From Lewinellaceae bacterium (GTDB lineage Bacteria > Bacteroidota > Bacteroidia > Chitinophagales > Saprospiraceae), in contig JACJYG010000005.1 in assembly GCA_020636215.1 (NCBI GenBank), forward strand, positions 124,001 to 188,000: a stretch of DNA of 64,000 bases, given 5' to 3'. The notes below the pieces were generated by a model, which did no database searches, had not been told where the DNA came from, and was given only the letters and a program-made list of their open reading frames with translations. This document shows, piece by piece, positions 35,701 to 43,577 of this stretch (position 1 is the first letter of the stretch; each line of letters opens with the position of its first letter). Position numbers and translations under genes: made by a program.

Positions 35701-37740
35701 TTGCAAATTGGGGTCTTTCATGGAGATATCCCCATCGAATCCAGCGGCCTCCAAACGCCCGTTCAACCGAAGGTTGTCATATTGATAATGATCATACACC
35801 AGTTTGCTCAAAACAGCCTGGATATCCGTGTCCCAGTCATTGGCCTGTATCCCTTTGCCATCCAGGCTTACGGCCAGGGCCACCCTACCCAGTAAACTGT
35901 CCTGGATAAGGGCGCCCAGGTCAAAATCCTGTAGTTGAAGCCTTCCCTGGTAGCTGGCATTGGAATAATCCTGGCTGAAGTCGAAGCGGGCATCGGCCAG
36001 GAGGCTGCCGGCCTTCGAATCCAGTTGTAAGGCGGTTTGGAATTGGTAGATACTGCCGTCGAAAGTACCTTGAAGCACCATTTCACCAAGATTATCCAGG
36101 ACTGCCGGCAGGGTGTCCTGTACAAAACCACTCCAATCCTGGATGGCCGTTCTCAATTGATCGAGGCGCAGATGGTATTGTGCGGCACTGCCATCCGGCA
36201 AGCCGGTTATTTGGATGTCGCCCAGCAGCCTGGGGCCGTGCTGGGCGATAATGCGGAGGTTTTGTGCTTTGAAATCGGCAAAGCTGCCTTTGAAGGTACC
36301 GCTCAGGTTTACCGTACCCCATTGGCGGAATCCCGGAGGTAATACGCCATCTGGCAATAGGGTGTTGAGATGGGTATAATTGGCTTCCAGGGTATCGATC
36401 GTCAGGTCAAAGCGGAGTTTTTTGATGTCCAGCGGCTCCTCCAGCAGGCCCCGGGCCGCGAGTTGTAGGTTTAGTCCGGGTTGGGAAAGGCTTTCCTGGA
36501 TGGTGAGCCGCGAAAGGGCGCCGGCGGCGGCGGCAGTTAAAGTAAAGGCTTCATTCAAGGAGGCCGGCAAAACATTGGGAAAAAAGCGGTTGATATCTTC
36601 CGGGGCGATGCTCATGTCCGTTGAAAAGGCGGCTATCCGGATGTCATCCGTGCTATATTTCTGAGACGGCCCGGCGAGCAGCGCCAAGGCTTCGAAGGCG
36701 GGGTATTGGACGTTGATGTCCTGCCGGATTTGAGATCCGGGCGTACTCAGTTGAAAATTTTGAAGCGATGCGACAGTATCGCTTAATACAACATCTGTAT
36801 TGAACCGCGTGATTTGGAAACCGGAATGATCCATCAAGGAGAAGGCGCGAATTGAAGCTCCGATCCGGGAGCTATCGATGGCCAACTGGCGAATATCCCA
36901 ATGCAGGGCCGTCAGGGCGATGTCGGAGGCGTTGAAAGCCCCAGGTGAGCCTGGGGCGCTTTGGGTTTTTTTATAAACAAACTGGCCGGCTTCCAATTGG
37001 GAGCGGCCCAACCGGACCGTCCAACCCAGATCGGGAAAGGACCGCGCTGCCTGAGCCGTATCTGACGGCTTGTTAAAATTGGGGTTGGCCGGCGCCGAAT
37101 CGAGGTATCGGGCTATTGGCCGCCCGATGTCCAACGAGGCCAATGCCAGTTCGTGCCTGTCCAGATCCAAAGACTCCACTTGGGCATTCAGCGATTCCAG
37201 CTTAACGGAAAGTTGGCTGGCAACTAAGGCATCCGCATAATCGAGCCGAATTCGCTGCAAATGGATGAGGTTGGGCTCAATACTCCAGGAGGAGGCATTC
37301 GTGCTGGTGTCCGGACTGGGTGGGAAGGCTTTTAAAACAAAGTCATAGTTCCAGCTGCCGCCCGGATCTCTTTGGAGGCGTAGCAGCACGTCAGACAGTT
37401 CCACCTCTTCCACCACCAACTTATTCTGCAACAGCCTGAAGGGGCTGAAGTGGACGGAAAGGTGCTCTGCCGCCAGCAAGGTGTCGGACTGAAGGTCGCG
37501 GATCAACAGCCCATTGAGTTCCAGCCGTTGGAAATTTTTCCAGCTGATATCCTCCAGTTTCACCTCAGTTTTCAATTGATCCGATAACCAACGAACGGCC
37601 TTTTGAGCGACGGCCCGTTGCACCGGCCTTAACTGAGACAGTAAGATGATAGCCAGCAACAACAAGATCAGGCTCGGTAAACTCCAGATAACTCCTCTTA
37701 TTAGCTTTTTTTTATTCACCTGAATTAATGTTGAAAACAA
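32725..37740 (-). CDS. tamB: TamB, translocation and assembly module protein
   Basis: 1671 residues, a typical length for Bacteroidota TamB. One N-terminal transmembrane anchor (about 13-33) is followed by a very long beta-rich, repetitive periplasmic region (AsmA-like start; LELNGLLIRDLQSDTLLAAEHLSV) and the C-terminal DUF490/TamB domain (about 1280-1650; GNVNILGNYQITEGKYEFSYEQLL, SVSKLVTHELNRLASGLLKGVDINLGVEAYKP). It forms a lipid-conducting or chaperone bridge from inner to outer membrane, with TamL as its outer partner. First gene of the two-gene unit. Confidence 0.93.
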   Translation of the reverse strand: MFSTLIQVNKKKLIRGVIWSLPSLILLLLAIILLSQLRPVQRAVAQKAVRWLSDQLKTEVKLEDISWKNFQRLELNGLLIRDLQSDTLLAAEHLSVHFSPFRLLQNKLVVEEVELSDVLLRLQRDPGGSWNYDFVLKAFPPSPDTSTNASSWSIEPNLIHLQRIRLDYADALVASQLSVKLESLNAQVESLDLDRHELALASLDIGRPIARYLDSAPANPNFNKPSDTAQAARSFPDLGWTVRLGRSQLEAGQFVYKKTQSAPGSPGAFNASDIALTALHWDIRQLAIDSSRIGASIRAFSLMDHSGFQITRFNTDVVLSDTVASLQNFQLSTPGSQIRQDINVQYPAFEALALLAGPSQKYSTDDIRIAAFSTDMSIAPEDINRFFPNVLPASLNEAFTLTAAAAGALSRLTIQESLSQPGLNLQLAARGLLEEPLDIKKLRFDLTIDTLEANYTHLNTLLPDGVLPPGFRQWGTVNLSGTFKGSFADFKAQNLRIIAQHGPRLLGDIQITGLPDGSAAQYHLRLDQLRTAIQDWSGFVQDTLPAVLDNLGEMVLQGTFDGSIYQFQTALQLDSKAGSLLADARFDFSQDYSNASYQGRLQLQDFDLGALIQDSLLGRVALAVSLDGKGIQANDWDTDIQAVLSKLVYDHYQYDNLRLNGRLEAAGFDGDISMKDPNLQFAFKGRLPLEDSIPDYKFTLQLDTVNLMPLGFYPSPLGGSAHLEVDIRDSRTDDLNGSLALSHLSIRDSINKFDADSILLASTVDTAGFRRLTLKSDFLKFCLEGQYILSQLPREITDWVDQDFPIHDILFPFDSTEIAMGTEMSEFPSPPTNVKAYLRMGNPSALARILLPGLKKLDTLDLSLEFDRAKAQWNLDAVAPLVQYANYQIDSLRLSSTYEENQVTSILSARRFQAGSNTIIPRPTIYTLLKEDSLQFTVRSSESADSVTWKMGGKLATSGEEIQLQFDPQIRLNGQDWAVNPAHQLVYTINNQWAINQLSLKKGVESILLNGQGTATDSTSSATLVFKQFDIGALTPLLDLPDGYMSGILNGSLEARNVLSNLSYTANLGLENWTVDSVLIGGLNLQARQRNGQPVILLSAALAGAENQLKVEGTYDIEQQYFNANADINRLELHSLDPFLQELIHDSEGYLSGQFTLKGSPDEPDLNGVLQLNQIKTVVDYVNIPYRITDGAISFSEDKIDFGEIQMLDPNGQKATLSGVINHRFFKNMSMGLHFKAARFQFLNTTEKDNGLYYGKLILQTDVAIQGPLEEPRFFINAKTQPGTQFFVAPLTDEQALAQDDFIIFGRPALDSLGRDTSYWDNHPTVSTGIGLQLNLEMTPDAALQIIIDPLTGDKLVCKGKSNLTIDMDTDGNVNILGNYQITEGKYEFSYEQLLKREFSILPNSQISFNGDPLKAKLDVTAAYQTRVPLADLVQGQLSGENVSLAGQRADVQLQMKISGDLSEPAISFDIVLLGNPQGAVADAARTRLQQLGQDETALNTQVFGLLLFNSFINAGSSNLSVTNAGETALLSSVSKLVTHELNRLASGLLKGVDINLGVEAYKPGVDPATGQGGITTEVQLGVSKRLLNDRLTVKVGGNLNVGANGQEQQALTAITGDFALEYQLTPDGNYLLRVYQRSDYDALYEGNVNKAGAGISIRKTFENKERKRKQ

Positions 37741-37906
37741 TTCGGCGCCGCCAGCCTGCCGTAAACGGTAAAGAACGGTTTACAGGCAAAAGTCACTGCT
37801 TTGGCTTTGGCATCGTCTGTAAAGCCAAAACATACGGAATTTTTGGCAAGAAAAAGTGACTTTCAGGGTAAGGATGGTCTTTGCCCTGTAAACAAAATGA
37901 TACGCC
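37741..37906. other. Divergent promoter region of tamB and the SpoIIAA-like gene
   Basis: Contains nested imperfect inverted repeats (CGTAAAC/GTTTAC around 37760-37785, and AGTCACT/AGTGACT spanning 37792-37862). No gene. Both flanking genes must be driven from here. Confidence 0.4.
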
Positions 37907-38272
37907 ATGCTAAAGATCATCAATCATTTGCCCGACAATGTCCTGGGTATTTCCGCAGAAGGCAAAATAAGTGGAAGCGATTATGAAACGGTATTGATTC
38001 CTGCGGTGGATGAGAAAATGAAAACCCATAAAAAGATCCGGATGCTCTATCATCTCGGCCCCAAATTTACGGGCTTTGATATGGCCGCTATGTGGGATGA
38101 CACCAAGATCGGCATGAAATACTTTTCCGCCTGGGACCGGGTCGCCCTGGTCACCGACCATGAATGGATCAATACGTTTGCCCGGTTCTTCGGCCATATG
38201 TTCCCCTGTGAGTTCAAAACTTTTAAAAATGACGACTTGGCCGAGGCAAAGCAGTGGATTGCTGAAAAATAG
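37907..38272 (+). CDS. SpoIIAA-like (STAS/SEC14) protein
   Basis: 121 residues. The pattern ISAEGKISGSDYETVLIPAVDEKM, RMLYHLGPKFTGFDMAAMWDD and WDRVALVTDHEWINTFARFFG is the SpoIIAA-like family (related to STAS and SEC14 lipid-binding folds). No enzymatic role is known. The gene ends 6 bp before the P-type ATPase on the same strand, so the two are surely co-transcribed; a regulatory or stress-related link to the proton pump is inferred. Confidence 0.85.
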   Translation: MLKIINHLPDNVLGISAEGKISGSDYETVLIPAVDEKMKTHKKIRMLYHLGPKFTGFDMAAMWDDTKIGMKYFSAWDRVALVTDHEWINTFARFFGHMFPCEFKTFKNDDLAEAKQWIAEK

Positions 38273-38278
38273 GGATTT

Positions 38279-40732
38279 ATGAAACTCAAAACCAAGCAGG
38301 TGGACATTTCAAGATCAAAGGACGATCTGAAAACCATGCCCTTGCCTGCCTTAGAACAACAATTGGGAACTTCGGCCGACGGCCTCAGCCAGGCCGAAGC
38401 CGAGAAACGGCTGGCCCAATACGGGCCCAACGAGTTGATAGAAAAGAAAACCAATCCGTTCCTGAAGTTCCTCACATATTTCTGGGGGCCTATCCCCTGG
38501 ATGATCGAAGCGGCAGTGATCCTTTCGGCCATCGACCGGCACTGGCCGGATTTTTGGATCATCCTGGTCTTATTGCTGTCCAATGCCGTGGTCGGATTTT
38601 GGGAGGAAAACCAGGCGGGCAATGCGATCGCTGCCCTGAAGGCCAAGCTGGCCAATAAGGCGCGGGTAAAACGCGATGGCAAGTGGGCCACGCCGCCGGC
38701 GCGAGAACTGGTGCCGGGCGATATCATCCGCCTGCGCCTGGGCGACATCGTACCCGCGGATGCGCGCCTGCTGGAAGGCGATCCGGTTGAGGTGGACCAG
38801 TCCGCCCTGACCGGGGAATCGCTGCCCGCAGAGCGCAAATCCGGCGAAGCCGTTTTTTCCGGTTCTATCCTTCGCCGCGGTGAAATAGAAGCGCTGGTCT
38901 ATGCTACGGGGGCGAACACTTATTTTGGCAGGACGGCGCAATTGGTGCAGGAAGCCCAAACCGTCAGCCATTTTCAAAAAGCGGTGCTGAAGATCGGCAA
39001 TTACCTCATCGTTTTGGCAGTAGTGCTGGTGGCCATTATCATTACTATAGCCCTTTTCCGCGGCGACCCCATCCTCACCACCTTGCAGTTTGCCCTGGTG
39101 CTGACCGTTGCCGCTATACCCGTGGCGATGCCGACTGTGCTGTCGGTGACCATGGCCGTCGGGGCCCGCCTGCTGGCTCAGAAAAAGGCGATTGTCAGCC
39201 GATTGGTGGCCATCGAGGAATTGGCGGGTGTTGACATACTGTGTGCAGATAAAACCGGCACGCTGACCCAGAACAAGCTTACCTTAGGCGATCCTTTCAC
39301 CCTGGATGGCCTATCCGCCGATCAGGTGATCCTCAACGGCGCCCTGGCCTCCCGCGAAGAAAATAACGATACCATTGACCTGGCGGTGCTGGGCGGGCTG
39401 AAGGATAAAGATGCTTTAAAGGCATTTCAAATAACCCATTTCCAGCCATTCGACCCGGTGCACAAACGCACCGAGGCCACGGTCAAAACCCAAGACGGAA
39501 AGGCCTTTAAGGTGTCCAAAGGCGCTCCTCAGGTGATCCTGGAATTATTGGCAAACGCCGCGCCGGTAAAAACGGCTGTCGATAAAGCCGTCGACGAATT
39601 TGCCGCCCGGGGCTATCGCTCGCTGGGGGTAGCCCGGGCGGAAGGGGACGGCCCCTGGCAGTTTGTCGGGGTATTACCCTTGTTCGACCCGCCACGGGAG
39701 GATGCTAAAGCAACCATCGAGACGGCAAAAAAAATTGGCGTAAAGATCAAGATGGTGACGGGGGATGCGCTGGCCATCGCCAAGGAAACGGCGAAGAAGT
39801 TAGGCCTGGGCGCCAATATTCTCGACGCCTCAAACCTGGGCGACGCCCAAAAAAAGGAGGCCCCTGCCATGGCCAAATCTATTGAACAAGCCGACGGCTT
39901 TGCCCAGGTGTTCCCCGAACACAAGTACCATATTGTGGATCAGTTGCAACAACGCGGCCACATCGTCGGCATGACGGGCGACGGGGTGAATGACGCCCCG
40001 GCGCTGAAGAAGGCCGATTGCGGTATCGCTGTTTCGGAAGCGACCGATGCCGCCCGCTCGGCGGCCTCCATCGTACTGACGAGCCCCGGCCTTTCCGTCA
40101 TTATTGACGCCATCAAAGAGAGCCGCCGGATCTTCCAGCGGATGAACAGCTATGCGATCTATCGCATCGCCGAAACGCTGCGGGTTTTACTCTTCATGAC
40201 TCTTTCGATCCTCGTTTTCAACTTCTACCCCCTGACAGCAGTAATGATCGTCATCCTGGCCTTGCTCAATGACGGCGCAATCTTATCCATTGCCTATGAC
40301 AACGTCAAGTACAAAAACCAGCCCGAGGCATGGAATATGCGAATCGTGCTGGGGGTCGCCACCGTGTTGGGCGTTATCGGGGTGGTTTCCGCTTTCACCT
40401 TGTTCTATCTTGGCGAGCGGGTTTTCCATCTGGACCGGGAACACATTCAGACCCTGATGTATCTGAAGTTGTCGGTGGCGGGCCACCTGACGATCTTCCT
40501 GACGCGCACCCGCGGCCCGTTTTGGTCGATTCGCCCGGCGAAGATCTTATGGATAGCTGTGCTCGGCACCCAAATCGTGGCGACCCTGTTTGCCGTGTAT
40601 GGCGTATTTATGACGCCGATCGGCTGGAGCTGGGCCGGATTCGTGTGGGCTTATGCAATAGTCTGGTTTCTGTTCAATGACCGCCTCAAACTGCTCGCGT
40701 ACCGTTTTTTGGACCCTGTTAAGGCCCAATAA
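38279..40732 (+). CDS. P3A-type plasma-membrane proton ATPase
   Basis: 817 residues. The phosphorylation site is Asp324 in DKTGTLTQN, the actuator motif LTGES is at 178-182, and the hinge is GDGVNDAPALKKADCGIAVS. Length, the lack of heavy-metal domains, and the form FYFWGPIPWMIEAAVIL-like N-terminal membrane region (here TYFWGPIPWMIEAA) are typical of P3A H+-exporting ATPases, found in plants, fungi and scattered bacteria and archaea. It exports protons, perhaps for acid tolerance. GC-rich codon choice suggests it may have been acquired together with the SpoIIAA-like gene. A MITE inserted 17 bp past its stop. Confidence 0.93.
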   Translation: MKLKTKQVDISRSKDDLKTMPLPALEQQLGTSADGLSQAEAEKRLAQYGPNELIEKKTNPFLKFLTYFWGPIPWMIEAAVILSAIDRHWPDFWIILVLLLSNAVVGFWEENQAGNAIAALKAKLANKARVKRDGKWATPPARELVPGDIIRLRLGDIVPADARLLEGDPVEVDQSALTGESLPAERKSGEAVFSGSILRRGEIEALVYATGANTYFGRTAQLVQEAQTVSHFQKAVLKIGNYLIVLAVVLVAIIITIALFRGDPILTTLQFALVLTVAAIPVAMPTVLSVTMAVGARLLAQKKAIVSRLVAIEELAGVDILCADKTGTLTQNKLTLGDPFTLDGLSADQVILNGALASREENNDTIDLAVLGGLKDKDALKAFQITHFQPFDPVHKRTEATVKTQDGKAFKVSKGAPQVILELLANAAPVKTAVDKAVDEFAARGYRSLGVARAEGDGPWQFVGVLPLFDPPREDAKATIETAKKIGVKIKMVTGDALAIAKETAKKLGLGANILDASNLGDAQKKEAPAMAKSIEQADGFAQVFPEHKYHIVDQLQQRGHIVGMTGDGVNDAPALKKADCGIAVSEATDAARSAASIVLTSPGLSVIIDAIKESRRIFQRMNSYAIYRIAETLRVLLFMTLSILVFNFYPLTAVMIVILALLNDGAILSIAYDNVKYKNQPEAWNMRIVLGVATVLGVIGVVSAFTLFYLGERVFHLDREHIQTLMYLKLSVAGHLTIFLTRTRGPFWSIRPAKILWIAVLGTQIVATLFAVYGVFMTPIGWSWAGFVWAYAIVWFLFNDRLKLLAYRFLDPVKAQ

Positions 40733-40738
40733 GCTTCT

Positions 40739-40929
40739 GATGCCAAGTGTAATGTCGTCAACTTAAGATTTTCATAGCAGGCCTGTCAGCGTCTGGCTAA
40801 GCAAGGATTACTCGACGCGAGCCAGCCGCTGACTACTTCCGCGTCAGTCAGCGGCTGACTCGCCCAGGAGAAGAACCAGGTTTAGTCAGTCGCTGACAGC
40901 CTTAAGTTGACGACATTAGATGCCAAGTG
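40739..40929. mobile_element. MITE with 18-bp terminal inverted repeats and 11-bp target duplication
   Basis: The element is 40750-40918 (169 bp). Its ends are TAATGTCGTCAACTTAAG and the exact complement. It is flanked on both sides by GATGCCAAGTG (40739-40749 and 40919-40929), a perfect 11-bp duplication, which is strong evidence of transposition. Inside are several GTCAG/CTGAC inverted motifs that can fold into hairpins. It has no coding capacity. A target duplication of 10-12 bp is known for some IS4-group elements, so a related transposase may have moved it (inference). A partial copy is at 54.92-54.97 kb. Confidence 0.88.
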
Positions 40930-41075
40930 GCCTTCCAAACGCAAATGGCATTACATTTGTAAAATTCTTTGGACATGGTTATCATCCTGTGCGTTCAAAA
41001 TTTGAATATGCTGTCTTGGACTAAACAGGAAAGAGATTGTTCAATCATTAGCTCTGAAGTCAAGCCGTTTTAAAA

Positions 41076-43403
41076 ATGAACATGAGATACCAAGCCTATC
41101 TGCTTCCGCTGGTTTTTATTATCCTGGCGGGATCCTTCCTCTCCGCCCAAAACAGCCTCTCTGGTACGGTCACCGATGCCCAGGGCATGCCCCTGATCGG
41201 CGCGAACCTCTTCTTTCCGGACCTGAAAACCGGGACGATAACCGATGAGAACGGCCATTATGAGATGAAGCAATTGCCTGCCAAAAAAATGCTGGTGCAG
41301 GTGAGCTATGTGGGCTACAACACCTTGTTGCGGCCCGTGGAGGTGCAGGGAAATGTGACCGCAGATTTTGTCCTTGAAGAGGGGCACATCGAATCGAAAG
41401 AAGTCGTGGTGACCGGATTGAGCATGGCCCAGGAAAAGCGCCGCAACACCGTGTCGATCGATGTTTTAAAAAAGGATTTTTTGCTAAGAAGCACCGGTAC
41501 TAACCTGGTGGATAACCTGACCAAGGTAGCGGGAATAAGCGCGGTCACGACCGGCCCGGGCATTTCCAAGCCGATCATCCGGGGGCTGGGGTACAACCGG
41601 GTATTGGTGGTGCAGGATGGCATCCGGCAGGAAGGGCAGCAATGGGGCGATGAGCACGGCCTGGAAATAGACGGCTATGCCGTGGACCGGGTAGAGGTCT
41701 TCCGGGGCCCGGCCACTTTGATGTATGGCTCTGATGGCCTGGGTGGGGTCATCAATCTCGAATCTCCTCATCCCGCCCCGGAGGGCACAGTAAAAGGATC
41801 GCTCCAAACCGCTTATCACACCAACAATCAACAAAAGGAGGTGTCCGGTTTTGTAACCACTACGGTCAAAGGTTGGAACGGCTATTTAATCGGAAGTTAT
41901 CGCGACGCCGGTGATTATCAGAATGCTTATGACGGCAAGGTCTTTAATACTGGGTTTGAAGAAAAGAATGGGAGCGGCATGTTTGGGACTAACCGCAAAT
42001 GGGGCTATTCCCAACTCCGATTCAGCACCTTTAACCAGACACTGGGCCTGGCGGAAGGCGAACGGGACGAGAATGGCCATTTTCTGACCGATGAGGCGCC
42101 TTTTCAAAAGATCAGCCATCAAAAGGTGGGATGGAACAATGCCTTGATCTTCAATAAATCCAGCCTTAAAACGGTTATTGGATTTCAAAAAAATCAACGT
42201 CGGGAATTTACAGCCCCCGATGAACTCGGCTTGTTCTTTGACATGGGAACCTTCACCTACGATCTAAAATATTATGTGTTCGAAAAGAAAAACTGGGAAT
42301 ATACTTTCGGCTTTTCGGGCATGGTGCAGGACAGCAAAAACAAAGGCACGGAGGTGCTCGTGCCCGCTTATTCCCTTCGGGATGAAGGCGGCTTCGCCTA
42401 CCTGCGGCGGATATTGGGGAAAATGGAATGGAGCGCGGGCATCCGCTACGATCAGCGCCACTTCCAGGTGAAAGAGCTGGCGGAAAACGGCGAAACCCGG
42501 TTTCCAGCACTTAGCCGGAATTTTGGCCAAGTATCCGGCAGCGTGGGGATGAGCTGGTTCCCTACGGACCAGTTGGTGCTGAAACTGAACCTGGCCCGGG
42601 GCTTTCGTAGCCCTAACATCGCGGAGCTTAGTTCGAATGGGGTGCATGAAGGCACTTTCCGCTATGAACTGGGGAATGCCGGCCTGGACGCCGAGACGAA
42701 CCTGGAACTGGATGGCGGCATCGAATTGGACCTGAAACACGTCACCCTTTCTCTTTCTCCCTTCTTCAACCGGATCAACCACTATATTTTTATTGAGAAA
42801 ATAGGGGCCGCCGATGGCACGGATTCTCTAACTATTGTTGACGGAACCGCCTTTCCGACTTTTCAATATACCCAGCATAATGCGCAGTTGTACGGCGGAG
42901 AATTCAGCCTCGATTTTCATCCGCATCCATACGACTGGCTGCATGTTAAAAACACATTTTCCATGGTGCTGGCGGAACAGTTGAACAGCCCCAATAAATA
43001 CGTGCCGTTTATCCCGCCCTTTAAATACCAGTTGGAACTGCGCACCGATATTCCCACGGAATGGGCTTATTTTCGGGCTTTGTCCATCGGGACGGCTTTT
43101 GATTACTTTTTTAAACAGGACCGCATTCTCTCCGCCAATGATTTTGAAACCCCAACCCCTGCCTATGGGCTATGGGACGCCAACATAGGCGTGGATTGGA
43201 CCAATAAGGCAGGGAAGACGCGGGCCACGGTACTGTTTGCCGCAACCAACATTCTCGATAAAACCTATCAGGATCACCTCAATCGCTTGAAGTATGCCCC
43301 GCTTAATCCCGCAACCGGCCGGCAGGGGATTTTTAATATGGGCCGGAATTTTACCCTGAAACTGGAAGTGCCTCTGGAGGGGCAGATATCGAAAAAATTA
43401 TAA
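41076..43403 (+). CDS. TonB-dependent outer-membrane receptor
   Basis: 775 residues. Signal peptide (about 1-24), a CarboxypepD_reg-like domain (LSGTVTDAQGMPLIGANLFF, about 27-105), a TonB box-like KEVVVTG, the plug domain (GPGISKPIIRGLGYNRVLVVQDGIRQEGQQWG, RVEVFRGPATLMYGSDGLGGVIN) and a 22-strand-type barrel. The plug resembles receptors of the ZnuD/metal type, but the substrate is not shown. No SusD partner, so it is not a PUL pair. A TACATTTG (40952-40959) upstream fits the Bacteroidota -7 box TAnnTTTG, though no clear -33 TTTG is seen. It converges on the RND operon. Confidence 0.9.
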   Translation: MNMRYQAYLLPLVFIILAGSFLSAQNSLSGTVTDAQGMPLIGANLFFPDLKTGTITDENGHYEMKQLPAKKMLVQVSYVGYNTLLRPVEVQGNVTADFVLEEGHIESKEVVVTGLSMAQEKRRNTVSIDVLKKDFLLRSTGTNLVDNLTKVAGISAVTTGPGISKPIIRGLGYNRVLVVQDGIRQEGQQWGDEHGLEIDGYAVDRVEVFRGPATLMYGSDGLGGVINLESPHPAPEGTVKGSLQTAYHTNNQQKEVSGFVTTTVKGWNGYLIGSYRDAGDYQNAYDGKVFNTGFEEKNGSGMFGTNRKWGYSQLRFSTFNQTLGLAEGERDENGHFLTDEAPFQKISHQKVGWNNALIFNKSSLKTVIGFQKNQRREFTAPDELGLFFDMGTFTYDLKYYVFEKKNWEYTFGFSGMVQDSKNKGTEVLVPAYSLRDEGGFAYLRRILGKMEWSAGIRYDQRHFQVKELAENGETRFPALSRNFGQVSGSVGMSWFPTDQLVLKLNLARGFRSPNIAELSSNGVHEGTFRYELGNAGLDAETNLELDGGIELDLKHVTLSLSPFFNRINHYIFIEKIGAADGTDSLTIVDGTAFPTFQYTQHNAQLYGGEFSLDFHPHPYDWLHVKNTFSMVLAEQLNSPNKYVPFIPPFKYQLELRTDIPTEWAYFRALSIGTAFDYFFKQDRILSANDFETPTPAYGLWDANIGVDWTNKAGKTRATVLFAATNILDKTYQDHLNRLKYAPLNPATGRQGIFNMGRNFTLKLEVPLEGQISKKL

Positions 43404-43566
43404 GAACGTGTTTAAATTTAGTTTTTCAGTTAATATGAGAAGGATCTCAAAGCCGCGCGAGGCTCATTTTTCGGCGCATACCTGGAAGGTACGTGCCGAA
43501 AAATAGCCGAAGCCCGGCAAAGAGAGGCGCTCATATTAGCGAAAGGATTAATTTTAAACACGTTCT
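43403..43566. repeat. Imperfect-palindrome element, family 1, copy B
   Basis: 164 bp with ends AGAACGTGTTTAAATTTAG and the near-exact complement at the right. Shares the layout and core (GCCGAAAAATAGCCG) with copy A at 13.2 kb, though the bodies differ. Its first base is the last base of the TonB receptor stop codon and it ends 11 bp before the RND permease stop, filling the whole convergent gap, so it may also act as a two-way terminator. Confidence 0.75.
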
Positions 43567-43577
43567 AAAAATTTCCG

